Shown here one piece after another: positions 24,035 to 33,062 of a stretch of DNA of 64,000 bases (the first letter of the stretch is position 1; each line of letters opens with the position of its first letter). Below the pieces are notes generated by a model that worked only from the letters and a program-made list of their open reading frames with translations, did no database searches and was not told where the DNA came from. The position numbers and the translations under genes are program-made. The DNA comes from Pseudomonas sp. CCC3.1 (lineage in GTDB: Bacteria; Pseudomonadota; Gammaproteobacteria; Pseudomonadales; Pseudomonadaceae): positions 2,604,001-2,668,000 of the forward strand of contig NZ_CP133778.1 in NCBI RefSeq assembly GCF_034347405.1, given 5' to 3'.

Positions 24035-25840
24035 CACACGTCTGGTATGTCTTGGTGATCGTGACATCCCTACAAGCAGCACCAGCATGCCGGCCGGACA
24101 AAGCGTGACCGCCAACAGCCCCATGCGCAGGTCTGAATACTCCGAAATGATTCCCACCAGCCACGGGATCAGACTGCACCCGGCATTGCCGAAGGCTGTC
24201 AGCAACCCAAACATGCTGGCTCCGCCTTGAGGGTAGGCATCCGCCGTGATGGCGAGCATGGTTGGCCACAGACAACTGCCGCTGAAACCCGCAGCTATTG
24301 CGGCGGCAATCGCAAGTGCAGGGTTCGTGGCGACACTTATGACGATAAACAGCACCACGGTGACGGCGCAGCACCCTAGCATCAGGGGGATCGCGGGTAT
24401 CCGTTCATGCAGCATCGCAGCGCCAATCCGCCCGAGCGCCATGCCGATGGAAAAACCGGCCAGCGTTAGCCCGGCGAATTCTTTCGAATAGCCGAGTGTC
24501 TGTTCGGCATAAGTCGGCAGCCATTGTGACAGCCCCATTTCCGTTGCTCCGCCCAGGAAGATGGCGATCAGGCAGGCGATGAAATAGGGTTGTTTGATGA
24601 GCGTTGGTATGGACTCACGCTGCACGTGTTCCTGTATCAAGGGCGGCAGTGGTAAACGTACAAACGCCAGCAAGGTTGCAAGCGGTGCAAGCATCAGAAC
24701 CAGTGCCACCATTCGCCATGAGACATTCCATTTCAGCGCCAGGCTGGCGATCAGCACCGCCCCGACAGCCCCAACGCAGAAAAATGCGTGCAGCCAGTTC
24801 ATTGCTGCACTGCGACGGTCCGGCTGCAGGGCCGCGACGAGGGGGCTGAGAATCATGTCCAGCACCCCCGCGCCAAACCCCATGAGGGCGACAGCAAACA
24901 GCAGCAAGGTGTAGGACGGAGCAGCAGCAACCGCAGCTAATCCCAGCGTTGTGATTATCAGCCCAAACAGAGAGATAAGCCTGGCGTTGTAGCGGTCTGC
25001 CAACGGCCCGGTGAGCAAAATGGCAATGATGAAACTGAGAAACATGATGGCCGGGATTCGGCCCAATTGCTCGGTGGTGAGCACTGAGCCGGCACCAAAC
25101 GTGTGACTGAAGGTGGTCAGGTACACCGGTAGGAAGTTCAGAGCCATGGCCAGGCACATCATGGCGGCATAACACGCATAAAGCGCATGGCGGTTCTGAT
25201 TGGGTGAAATCATCATGGCTTGCGAGACTCTGGAGATTAAAAAACGCGGGCTGTTGTGCTCTTTCCAAAGGCATTGTGTCCATTCGATCTCAGAGAAATG
25301 CGCGGCAAAGGAAGAGTCTCCAGGGCTACTGGCAAAGAAGCCGAAGCGGACGCTGTGTTGTGCATGAAACAGATGAAACATGCGCATCATGGAAAAATGC
25401 AGGCCGTCAGCCGAGTTCTCGAGCAAAAAGTCACTGCCTCTACGGCTCAAGCGGTAATACATGGTTTGCGTCACCCGATCGAGGTTGGTCATGGACCAAT
25501 CAGAAAAACCATTATTGGTCACGACCGAGAACAGTTGCTGATAGCCATTGCTTTGGTATTCGATTCCACTTTTCAGCCAGTTATTCTCGTCTTGATAAAT
25601 AAAGAGCCCGCACTGATCGAAATAGGTATCTGAGCTAAAAGCCGCCTTGGCTTTGAGTGTCCAGAATTGCTCATCACTGGTGAGAACAATGCCAGGGGCG
25701 TTGTTGTATTCAAGACCGTAATAAGTGCCTCGCCAGAAGTCGGTGTCCGGTGAGGTATGAATGACAATTTCGCTGTCAGTGATGGATGAGTGTTCAGGTG
25801 CATTAATCCAACTCAATGCTGACGTATTGAATGCATTCAT
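24020..25840 (-). CDS. DUF1349-MFS fusion protein
   Basis: Residues 1-200 form a DUF1349 (YesU-like, concanavalin-type beta sandwich) domain: TDFWRGTYYGLEYNN, FDQCGLFIYQDENNWLKSG, TNNGFSDWS and ASSPGDSSFAAHFSEIEW. Residues from about 215 to the end are a complete 12-helix MFS transporter (DRYNARLISLFGLI; GFGAGVLDMILSPLVAAL). The reading frame is continuous, with no sign of a frameshift. The ATG at 25840 overlaps the HAD stop in ATGA. A lectin-like cytoplasmic domain on a transporter is unusual and suggests carbohydrate binding tied to transport or export. As the last gene of the operon it probably exports or imports the operon's product. Function unknown. Confidence 0.88.
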   Translation of the reverse strand: MNAFNTSALSWINAPEHSSITDSEIVIHTSPDTDFWRGTYYGLEYNNAPGIVLTSDEQFWTLKAKAAFSSDTYFDQCGLFIYQDENNWLKSGIEYQSNGYQQLFSVVTNNGFSDWSMTNLDRVTQTMYYRLSRRGSDFLLENSADGLHFSMMRMFHLFHAQHSVRFGFFASSPGDSSFAAHFSEIEWTQCLWKEHNSPRFLISRVSQAMMISPNQNRHALYACYAAMMCLAMALNFLPVYLTTFSHTFGAGSVLTTEQLGRIPAIMFLSFIIAILLTGPLADRYNARLISLFGLIITTLGLAAVAAAPSYTLLLFAVALMGFGAGVLDMILSPLVAALQPDRRSAAMNWLHAFFCVGAVGAVLIASLALKWNVSWRMVALVLMLAPLATLLAFVRLPLPPLIQEHVQRESIPTLIKQPYFIACLIAIFLGGATEMGLSQWLPTYAEQTLGYSKEFAGLTLAGFSIGMALGRIGAAMLHERIPAIPLMLGCCAVTVVLFIVISVATNPALAIAAAIAAGFSGSCLWPTMLAITADAYPQGGASMFGLLTAFGNAGCSLIPWLVGIISEYSDLRMGLLAVTLCPAGMLVLLVGMSRSPRHTRRVSGPN

Positions 25841-26499
25841 AGGTGTTTGTGCTCGATAAACCATTGCCTGATTTCATCATGGTTTTGTACGCACATATCG
25901 GCTGCGCTCAGATCCTGCTGCCCGGAGTTTGGGTTTGACAGGCCGATGCAAAACATACCGGCCGCTTTTGCTGCGGCCACACCATGGTGTGAGTCTTCTA
26001 TTACCAGGCACACATCGGGAGTCACGCCCAGTCGCTCGGCAGTCAGCAAGAAAATATCGGGCGCAGGCTTGCCTTGTTTGACATCCGTGCCACATACAAC
26101 GTGCTGAAAATGGGGGCGTAATTGAGAGTCGCGCAAAATGACTTCAACCAGTTCACCGGCAGAGGATGACCCCACGGCACAGGCTGTTCCTGCTGCATTT
26201 AATGCCGCGAGGAAGGTTTGCGCTCCCGGCATGCTCTCTAGTGGATCGAGGCCAATGGCTTGAATCAGTTGCCGATGATGCTGTGCCATAAGAAAGTCCA
26301 GCGGTTCGGTGAGCCCGAACTCATCTTTAATGGTGCTCCACATGGAACCTTGGGTGGTGCCCACAAAGCGTGATAAAGCTGATTTTTCAAGGGCAATACC
26401 ATAGCGCGCATAAGAAATCAGTTCCTGTGCCATATAGAACGGTTCGCTGTCGACCAGAACCCCGTCCATGTCAAAAATAACAGCCTGAATACGTTGCAT
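25837..26499 (-). CDS. HAD-family phosphatase/phosphoglucomutase-like
   Basis: A 220-residue haloacid dehalogenase subfamily I protein. Motif I is FDMDGVLVDSEPFY (nucleophile Asp and acid/base Asp), motif II is AVGSSSAG, the Lys lies in KQGKPAPDIFLL and motif IV is VIEDSHHGVAAAKAAG. An alpha-helical cap follows motif I. Relatives hydrolyse sugar phosphates or act as beta-phosphoglucomutase. The start overlaps the reductase stop as TGATG, and its stop overlaps the next start as ATGA, so all three are translationally coupled. It probably dephosphorylates the reductase product (inference). Confidence 0.92.
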   Translation of the reverse strand: MQRIQAVIFDMDGVLVDSEPFYMAQELISYARYGIALEKSALSRFVGTTQGSMWSTIKDEFGLTEPLDFLMAQHHRQLIQAIGLDPLESMPGAQTFLAALNAAGTACAVGSSSAGELVEVILRDSQLRPHFQHVVCGTDVKQGKPAPDIFLLTAERLGVTPDVCLVIEDSHHGVAAAKAAGMFCIGLSNPNSGQQDLSAADMCVQNHDEIRQWFIEHKHL

Positions 26500-27173
26500 C
26501 AGTGCGCCCCCTGAAGCTCAAGTTCGCGGGTGAAATGCAACAGGTTGTAATTGGACCGTTCTTCAAAGGTATGCAATTTGAAAGATTTGGTCATTGCAAT
26601 GTCCTGATAGCCTTCGCCATCAGTGAGTGTGGTTGTTTTCGATCCGCCGATAATGATGGGCAATTGCATGAGAATGATTTCATCCACCAGGTCAAGATTG
26701 AATATTTGCCAATTTAACTGGCCTCCGCCCTCAACCATGATGTGGTTTATTCCTCGCGCTTCCAGGATCGGGAAGAGCAATTTGAAGTCCACACTCGTCG
26801 CGCCTGCAAACAGTACTTCTTTTCCTTGGGCACGGATCTGCTCAACCCTGCTGTTATCACGTGCCAGTTCTGTGGTCGCGATGATGGTTTGCCCTGGAGA
26901 GTTTAAAATTTTGGCCGAAGCAGGGAAGTCCAATGACGTGGTTGGAATAATGCGAATAGGGTTGCGCCCGCCCTCATAGCGATTGGTCAATTGCGGGTCG
27001 TCGGTAATAATTGTGTTGCGCCCCACCATGATGGCATCAACCTCACCACGAAATTTATGGATGAAGCGCATGTCTTCATCGTTGAAACGCTGGAACAGTC
27101 CCTTGCTGGACCCACCATCGCCCAAGGTTAATTTGCCATCTATCGATATCTGGCTAAATACAGTTACTTTCAC
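26499..27173 (-). CDS. RibD C-terminal-type NAD(P)H reductase
   Basis: A 224-residue stand-alone RibD_C/dihydrofolate reductase-fold protein: FSQISIDGKLTLGDG near the start, VDAIMVGRNTIITDDPQLTNR, and the NADPH-site MVEGGGQLNWQIF. In riboflavin biosynthesis this fold reduces the ribosyl C1 of a pyrimidine phosphate to ribityl. Stand-alone copies occur in archaeal and fungal riboflavin synthesis and in secondary-metabolite operons. No other riboflavin gene is near, so a dedicated role in reducing a ribosyl-type phosphate in this operon is more likely (inference). Base composition is AT-richer than the flanks. Confidence 0.9.
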   Translation of the reverse strand: MKVTVFSQISIDGKLTLGDGGSSKGLFQRFNDEDMRFIHKFRGEVDAIMVGRNTIITDDPQLTNRYEGGRNPIRIIPTTSLDFPASAKILNSPGQTIIATTELARDNSRVEQIRAQGKEVLFAGATSVDFKLLFPILEARGINHIMVEGGGQLNWQIFNLDLVDEIILMQLPIIIGGSKTTTLTDGEGYQDIAMTKSFKLHTFEERSNYNLLHFTRELELQGAH

Positions 27174-27209
27174 AATGCATCCTTTTTATTGTTGGCCAAC
27201 GGTTGGGAT

Positions 27210-28232
27210 TTATAAATACGTTGGATTAGGCGTGAAGACACTTTTAATGGCGGGGGAGGAAGGGTTGTTTAATAAGCTGTCAAATGCTTCTGAAAATGCT
27301 TCAAGGGCATAACGATGAGTGACCAGTTTTCCAAGTTTAGGGAGTCGGCGTGCCATGGCTAACGCACGAGGAAAGTGCTGGTTATATTCCCCGGCGGCAA
27401 TGATGCTGATGGCATTGACGAGAAAATGTTTTACCGGTAGCGGGTAGAGGTAGTTGCCGTTAAACCCAAATAGAATGATTCGGCCGCCCTGGCGAACAAA
27501 CTGCGCTGCTGTGTCGAGTTGGTTGCCAACGGTGTCTATGACTGCATCAACGTTGCCTTGAGTTTTTAATCTTGATTCAAGTTCATCAGGATGCACGATG
27601 TCCAGGCCAAGCGAGCGAGCGAAGTTGATTCGATTGCTGTTTAAATCGGTGGCCAGCGTAGTGACGCCCATGGCCTGTAGCAGTAATTGTGCGACCAGAC
27701 TCATCGGGCCGGAGCCCAGCAGTAATACCCGCTCGCCCGGCTTTATGGATGCACGGTCAATAGTGTTCAATATGCAGGCGACGGGTTCTATCAGTACGCC
27801 TGTTTCCCAACTCATATCGTCTGGAAGAGCATGTACAAAGCATTCACGAGTGATAAAGCGCTGAGCGAAAGTACCGTGTTTGTTGACGCCGGCTATATCG
27901 AGTGCGAAGTGGGCGCCACCCTGACATAGATGTGTCTGGGCTGAGCGGCAGGGTTCGCATGAACCGCAATACTCGTTAGGGTCAATCACCACCCGCATAC
28001 CGACTCGCAGGTTTTTTACAGCTGCGCCCACCTTGACAATGACTCCGACGGCCTCGTGCCCGCGAATGATGCCTATATGCCCTTCTTCGCGGCCCGATAA
28101 CACAGCCAAGTCTGTGCCGCAAATACCGGATAGCACAATATCGATTTCTACACTGTTCGCAGAAAGTGTATCGATGCAGTGATGGTCTATTAGGCCAAGT
28201 TTCTGTTTGCCGATTAAGCTGATCGCACTCAT
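27210..28232 (-). CDS. Zinc-dependent MDR dehydrogenase (threonine/sorbitol dehydrogenase-like)
   Basis: The catalytic-zinc Cys lies in LSGICGTDLAV, the zinc His in RGHEAVGVI, and the structural zinc is held by CGSCEPCRSAQTHLC. The Rossmann motif is LLLGSGPMSLVAQLLLQAMG. It oxidises a secondary alcohol of a polyol or sugar with NAD. The frame is open upstream to 28331, but ATG 28232 (MSAISLIGKQ) gives the normal MDR N-terminus. It is the first gene of the four-gene operon, 36 bp before the reductase. Substrate unknown. Confidence 0.9.
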   Translation of the reverse strand: MSAISLIGKQKLGLIDHHCIDTLSANSVEIDIVLSGICGTDLAVLSGREEGHIGIIRGHEAVGVIVKVGAAVKNLRVGMRVVIDPNEYCGSCEPCRSAQTHLCQGGAHFALDIAGVNKHGTFAQRFITRECFVHALPDDMSWETGVLIEPVACILNTIDRASIKPGERVLLLGSGPMSLVAQLLLQAMGVTTLATDLNSNRINFARSLGLDIVHPDELESRLKTQGNVDAVIDTVGNQLDTAAQFVRQGGRIILFGFNGNYLYPLPVKHFLVNAISIIAAGEYNQHFPRALAMARRLPKLGKLVTHRYALEAFSEAFDSLLNNPSSPAIKSVFTPNPTYL

Positions 28233-28574
28233 GGACACGCTATGGCTCCAAACTGTATTGCTGAGAAGGGGATGATTATGCCGTGACCATTTGGATTGTT
28301 TCAGCCGATAAAGAGTTACCGATAAATTCATGGTGATGCGTTTTGTTTCTGACTATTGTTTCAGCAAGTAGATAGTTGTGAGCTGAAGTTTTATTCCGAG
28401 TTTAATGTTCAAGTTTTCATATGTGCTCTAACGATTAATCTGACTTTGTGGCGTTTGTTATCAGTTTGAGGAACGTCAAATTCCGACGCCTTTTAACGGA
28501 AAATCAACGCGCTTAAGCCTGATGGTCTTTACTGGGTAGCGGGGTGCAATCTGAAGATTTCAATGGGAGAAGAG
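28233..28574. promoter_or_regulatory. Divergent intergenic region
   Basis: These 342 bases separate the minus-strand operon from the SDR gene. The stretch is AT-rich in 28330-28450 and must hold both promoters. I see no convincing operator. A GGGAGAAGAG ribosome site ends it, just before ATG 28575. Confidence 0.45.
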
Positions 28575-29369
28575 ATGAACATTCAATTCAATGGCAAGCG
28601 CGCTCTGGTAACCGCTTCGACCGGAGGGATCGGTTTTGCGATTGCCCAAGGGCTGGCTGAAGCGGGCGCTCACGTCATCCTTAATGGTCGCAGCGATGCG
28701 TCCGTCGCGGATGCCATTTCCCGGCTGTTGGCTGTGGTCAGCGGTGCGTCGATTCAGGGGATTGCCGCTGACTTGAGCACGGCTGATGGCGTTTCGGCGT
28801 TGGTCAAGGAGGCGGGTGGGGTCGATATTCTGGTGAACAATGCCGGTATTTACGGCCCGCAGGATTTTTACGAAACAGCGGATGAGGTCTGGGACAGCTA
28901 CTGGCAAACCAATGTCATGTCCGGGGTACGTTTAAGCCGTGCGTTGCTGCCGGCAATGGTCGCAAAGGGCTGGGGGCGTGTGGTGTTTATGTCTTCGGAG
29001 TCTGCGCGCAATATTCCGGCGGACATGATCCATTACGGTGTTTCCAAAACAGCACAACTGGCGTTGGCCCGTGGTCTGGCCAAGCGGGTTGCAGGGAGCG
29101 GGGTTACGGTCAACAGCGTGTTGCCAGGCCCGACACTGTCTGATGGTGTTGCAAACATGCTGAAAGCCGAGGTTGAGCGCACCGGTAAAACCCTCGAGTC
29201 AGTCGCGACTGAGTTTGTTACACAGCATCGGCCCAGCTCGATCATTCAGCGAGCGGCAACGGTAGAAGAAGTCGCCAACATGGTCGTCTATGTGTGTTCA
29301 CCTCAAGCGTCAGCGACGACAGGGGCAGCACTCAGGGTAGACGGCGGCGTGGTGGATGACATCGTTTGA
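28575..29369 (+). CDS. SDR-family oxidoreductase
   Basis: A classical short-chain dehydrogenase of 264 residues. The cofactor loop is TASTGGIGFAIA, in place of the commoner TGxxxGIG, followed by VNNAGIY, the catalytic Ser in MSSESARN and Tyr/Lys in YGVSK. NAD(P)-dependent reduction or oxidation of a carbonyl or alcohol is expected. ATG 28575 directly after GGGAGAAGAG is preferred to the in-frame ATG 28563. It is divergent from the four-gene operon and might act on a related compound, but nothing proves it. Confidence 0.9.
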   Translation: MNIQFNGKRALVTASTGGIGFAIAQGLAEAGAHVILNGRSDASVADAISRLLAVVSGASIQGIAADLSTADGVSALVKEAGGVDILVNNAGIYGPQDFYETADEVWDSYWQTNVMSGVRLSRALLPAMVAKGWGRVVFMSSESARNIPADMIHYGVSKTAQLALARGLAKRVAGSGVTVNSVLPGPTLSDGVANMLKAEVERTGKTLESVATEFVTQHRPSSIIQRAATVEEVANMVVYVCSPQASATTGAALRVDGGVVDDIV

Positions 29370-29454
29370 GGTAATGCTATTGATGCGGTCGTTAACCAAC
29401 CACAGGTGTATCAGCGTGGTGAGGTAACGGCCGTATTATTCAATCCGCTCAGGA

Positions 29455-30324
29455 TCACTCTTTGACATCCATGAACTCTTTGGCCCAGGCCACGTAGTCT
29501 TCTGGCTGCGTGTAAGTGTGGGTCAGCTCGGTGGCACTGAGGTTGCTGGTGCTGTTGGTCAGATGGCGCTGAGCGCGCAGGCTGTCGTAAGTGGCCTTGA
29601 TCGCGGCGAAGTAGGCGGCATGGCCTGCAACCACGATACGTACGCCCAGACTGGCCAGACGCTGGCTGTCATTGAGTTTCGGATTGCCGTAGGTCACCAG
29701 CATCAGCGGGACGGTGAGTTTTTCCGAGATCTTTTCAAGGTGTTCGAAATCGCTGATGCCGACGATGCAGATCCCGTCGGCGCCTGCTTTTTCGTACGCC
29801 TGAGTACGTTCAATGACCGCCTCAACCGGCAATACGCCCGCGTTGGTCCGGGCAATGATTGACAGCAGAGGGTCGACACGGGCTTCAAGGGCTGCCTTGA
29901 CCTTACCGATGCCTTCTTCGATAGAAATCAGATCGGTTGATTTTCGGGCGAATTGTGCGGGCAGAAGGGTGTCTTCAATGGTCAGCGCGGCGACACCGGC
30001 ACGTTCCAGTTCTTCAACCGTGCGCATTACATTGAGGGCATTGCCATAGCCGTGGTCAGCGTCTGCAATGAAAGGCAGTTGAGCGACACGGCCGATACGA
30101 GTGGCCTGCTCGACAAACTCACTCAGGGTGATAAGGGCAAAATCGGGTGCTGCCAAGACTTGCAATGAGGCGACTGAGCCACCGAGGATACCGACCTCGA
30201 AGCCCAGGTCTGCGGCAATACGTGCCGACATGGGGTCAAACACTGAAGCGGTTTCAACGCACGCAGGCGTGGCAAGCAATTGACGAAAATCATTACGCAG
30301 AGCTGAGTGGGACTTTTTGGGCAT
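29455..30324 (-). CDS. Oxaloacetate decarboxylase, isocitrate lyase/PEP mutase family
   Basis: A 289-residue TIM-barrel protein of the ICL/PEPM superfamily. The metal and substrate site is ADADHGYGNALNVMRTVEEL, with AALTIEDTLLP and SIIARTNAG. The sequence closely resembles the Pseudomonas protein PA4872, characterised as an oxaloacetate decarboxylase, which converts oxaloacetate to pyruvate and CO2. It appears monocistronic. A REP-type palindrome lies upstream. Confidence 0.9.
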   Translation of the reverse strand: MPKKSHSALRNDFRQLLATPACVETASVFDPMSARIAADLGFEVGILGGSVASLQVLAAPDFALITLSEFVEQATRIGRVAQLPFIADADHGYGNALNVMRTVEELERAGVAALTIEDTLLPAQFARKSTDLISIEEGIGKVKAALEARVDPLLSIIARTNAGVLPVEAVIERTQAYEKAGADGICIVGISDFEHLEKISEKLTVPLMLVTYGNPKLNDSQRLASLGVRIVVAGHAAYFAAIKATYDSLRAQRHLTNSTSNLSATELTHTYTQPEDYVAWAKEFMDVKE

Positions 30325-30639
30325 GATCTTTCCTGGTTCTGGCCATCATCGAAATACGATCTATGCCTGTTCATGGTCGAGCGAGACTACCACGCAGCAA
30401 ATCAGAGAATTATGACGTTTCAGAATGGGTCATGCAGATTAGGCATACGCTTGGAGCCGCTGTGGGAGCGGCCGCAGGCTGCGATCTCTTGATTTTTTTA
30501 CAGATCGCAGCCTGCGGCCGCTCCCACGCGGGGTGTTAATGGTCCAGCAATGGTGCTAATGGGCCTGAGCACATTTCGGGGCTTAAGCGTCATTTAGTCC
30601 CAGCTTGATTTGATTCAAGAGCTTCGTGCGGTGGCTGCC
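30325..30639. other. Intergenic region with a REP palindrome
   Basis: These 315 bases between two minus-strand genes hold no credible coding sequence. The central feature is a 26-bp inverted pair at 30462-30527. The promoter for the decarboxylase gene must lie between about 30325 and 30460. Confidence 0.6.
30462..30527. repeat. Pseudomonas REP-type inverted pair
   Basis: A perfect 26-bp inverted repeat: the left arm begins GTGGGAGCGGCCGCAGGCTG (30462-30487) and the right arm is its complement at 30502-30527, with a 14-nt T-rich spacer. The GTGGGAGCGG(CCGC) core is the widespread Pseudomonas repetitive extragenic palindrome, mobilised in trans by RAYT transposases. The T-rich loop means it may also act as a bidirectional terminator here. 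Confidence 0.85.
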
Positions 30640-32985
30640 TCAGAACTGATAATTAAGGCCTAACGTCAATGAGCGCTGAGGCGCTGGCTGACGACCCCAC
30701 GGGCTGGTGTCGATGCCTCGGAAATAATACTCGCGGTTAAACAGGTTGCTGATCCCCGCAGAGGCGGTCAACACGCTGTGATCCTGTAACTTGAATTGGC
30801 GCTCGATCGCGGTGTTCCACAGCCAGTACGCAGGCAGTTTGCCAACAGAGGCAATGGCGTCTTCGTCACCGCTGTTGGCGGCGTCGGTGTAGGCACTGCT
30901 GACATAGAGGCCGTCCAGGTTGTAGGTCCAGTGCTCGGCAAAGTGATAGCGGCCGTCGACACTGAACTGATTGCGTGACGCGTAGGGCACATCGTTGCCT
31001 TTATAGACGCCATTGCGCTGCTTGGCATCCAGGTACGCGTAGCTGGCGTGCAGGTCGAGCGTTGGCAGTGCTTGCGGGGTCCAGAAAACTTCGCTTTCTA
31101 TGCCTTGGTGACGTGTGCTGCCCAAGTTGACGAAGCGATCCGTGGTGGCGTTGTAGGCAATCTGATCATCAAAGTCGATGCGGTACAGACCCATGTCGAC
31201 CCGCAGGCCATCCCATGGCGTGTAGCGAACACCGGTCTCGTAGTTCCACGCCAGTTCGGAGCCGACCTGGCCTTCTTTGACGATCTGCGTCACTTGCGGG
31301 GGTCGCAGCGATTTCTGTGCGTTGGCATAGACATACCAGTCGTCGCTCGCCTGGAAACCGACCGTCAGACCGGGCAGCCATTCCTGAACTTTGTTCTGAT
31401 TGCTGAAACCAGTAATGCCATCGTCGTAGTCCATGCGTGCATTTTCATAGCGTGCTCCGGGCGTGATGGTCAGGCGCTTGTCGAACAAGCTGATGGCGTT
31501 GCTCACGTAAAAGGCCTTGGCCGAGTCGTCGAACTGCCAGTCGCGGAACGGCGTGTTCAGGCCAGTGGCCACGCTTTGTCGATCAACTTTATAGTCGATG
31601 TCCTCTTTCACGTAACGCGCGCCAACCAACCAGGTCTGGCTGAGTTGATCGCCGTCGATGCTCATGCTCAGGCGTGGTTCGCTGCCCCAGACCTTGAAGT
31701 CACGCGGCCCGTCCTGTTTGGTGACAGCGGTGCCATCGGGGGTGAAGGGCAGGCCCACCACAAAGTTGCGATAGCTCTTGTGGGCAAAGTTGGTCCAACT
31801 GAACTCCACAGCATCAAACGGGCCGAGTGCCCCCAACTGCTGGGTATAGGTGCCCCAGACGCGATCTGTATTGCCTTCAAAACGGTCCAGCGGGCGGGTC
31901 GACTGACGCGGGTTGTCCTTGTAGTCACGCACGCTGAGGGCGCCAGGCAGGTCCATGTCGGCTTTGTAGTGTTGAATCCCAAAGCTCAAGTCGCGGGTGT
32001 CGTCAATGTTCCATTGGCCGCGCAGGCGGTAGTTCTGGATATCGGTATCGGAGTGCTGACGCCCGGTGTCTCCATCGATGGTGTTGAGGTCCAGTTGCAA
32101 GCCGAAATTGTCGGTCAAGTAGCCACCGGTTCCCACGTAGGTGTCCCACAGCTGGCGGCCACCCGGATTGAACGTGGTGCGTTCCTGAACAGTGGTTTGC
32201 CACTCGCGGGGGATCGGTTTGCTGATGAAGTTGATCACGCCGCCGACGTTGTTTGGGCCGTACTGAACGGCAGCACCGCCGCGCACAATGTCGATCCGGT
32301 CGATGGTCGCGAGGGTTACTGGAAACAGCGACAGACCTGTCTGGCCATAAGGCGCCAGGGCCAACGGGATGCCATCAGACAAGGCTTGCACCCGACCGCT
32401 GCGGCTTTCATACAGACCGCGCACGGCTATCTGAGGCAGAGCGCCAGTGCCGGTTTCATCAAAGACTTTTACCCCAGGGACGCGCTGCAAAGCTTCGTCG
32501 ACCCCGCGTACGCTGGTCTTTTGCAATTGTTCGTTGCCGATGACCGTACGGCTGCCCACGTAAGTACGGACTTCGGGATCGGTGGCGCTGCCAAGCACAT
32601 CTCCTTTGATGACCATCGGGCCGAGGGCCAGAGATTCTGCGGGTGGCTGCTGGACGACAGTTTGGGGTGGAGTGTCTTGCGCGACGATGAAAAAGGTCTG
32701 CTCATCACGCATTTGCACGTGCAGGCCATGCTTGTCGAGTAGGCGGTGCAAGGCTTCTTCGGCGGTGTAGCGGCCTTTGAGCGCGGGCGAGGTGCTGTTG
32801 CCGACCACGTCACTGGCAAAAATGATCTGTACACGGGACTGTTGGGCCAGCGTATTGAGCGCGTGTTCCAGATTGCTGCTCGGCAAGTCGAGGTCGTATT
32901 TGTCCTGGGCATGGGCCGAGAGGGCAAACAGAAGGCTGGTGGCGAGAACAGACAGTGACAGGCTCGCCGGCAAGCGTTGTTTCAT
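30640..32985 (-). CDS. fecA: TonB-dependent Fe(3+)-dicitrate-type receptor with STN domain
   Basis: About 781 residues from ATG 32985, which follows AAGGAG. A signal peptide (LSLSVLATSLLFALSAHA) is followed by an STN signalling domain (NLEHALNTLAQQSRVQIIFAS), the plug (YGPNNVGGVINFISKP) and a 22-strand barrel ending in Phe (LTLGLNYQF). STN-bearing receptors relay ligand binding to the FecR anti-sigma factor; fecR and fecI lie directly upstream. The plug and barrel look most like FecA. No fecBCDE permease is in view, so inner-membrane transport must be encoded elsewhere. The exact ligand is inferred. Confidence 0.9.
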   Translation of the reverse strand: MKQRLPASLSLSVLATSLLFALSAHAQDKYDLDLPSSNLEHALNTLAQQSRVQIIFASDVVGNSTSPALKGRYTAEEALHRLLDKHGLHVQMRDEQTFFIVAQDTPPQTVVQQPPAESLALGPMVIKGDVLGSATDPEVRTYVGSRTVIGNEQLQKTSVRGVDEALQRVPGVKVFDETGTGALPQIAVRGLYESRSGRVQALSDGIPLALAPYGQTGLSLFPVTLATIDRIDIVRGGAAVQYGPNNVGGVINFISKPIPREWQTTVQERTTFNPGGRQLWDTYVGTGGYLTDNFGLQLDLNTIDGDTGRQHSDTDIQNYRLRGQWNIDDTRDLSFGIQHYKADMDLPGALSVRDYKDNPRQSTRPLDRFEGNTDRVWGTYTQQLGALGPFDAVEFSWTNFAHKSYRNFVVGLPFTPDGTAVTKQDGPRDFKVWGSEPRLSMSIDGDQLSQTWLVGARYVKEDIDYKVDRQSVATGLNTPFRDWQFDDSAKAFYVSNAISLFDKRLTITPGARYENARMDYDDGITGFSNQNKVQEWLPGLTVGFQASDDWYVYANAQKSLRPPQVTQIVKEGQVGSELAWNYETGVRYTPWDGLRVDMGLYRIDFDDQIAYNATTDRFVNLGSTRHQGIESEVFWTPQALPTLDLHASYAYLDAKQRNGVYKGNDVPYASRNQFSVDGRYHFAEHWTYNLDGLYVSSAYTDAANSGDEDAIASVGKLPAYWLWNTAIERQFKLQDHSVLTASAGISNLFNREYYFRGIDTSPWGRQPAPQRSLTLGLNYQF

Positions 32986-33062
32986 GGACGGGGCTCCTTG
33001 GAAAGTTAGGGTTTTCTTCATTGCCGTTATGAGCGCGGCAAAACCCTACCTCGCCTGCACAA

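Noticed and set aside
24020..28232. Riboflavin or toxoflavin biosynthesis operon
   Set aside because: Only a RibD_C reductase is present; there is no GTP cyclohydrolase II, deaminase or methyltransferase gene.
31048..32742. 564-codon open frame on the plus strand
   Set aside because: It lies wholly antisense to fecA, has no ribosome site or domain, and is a composition shadow of a GC-rich gene.
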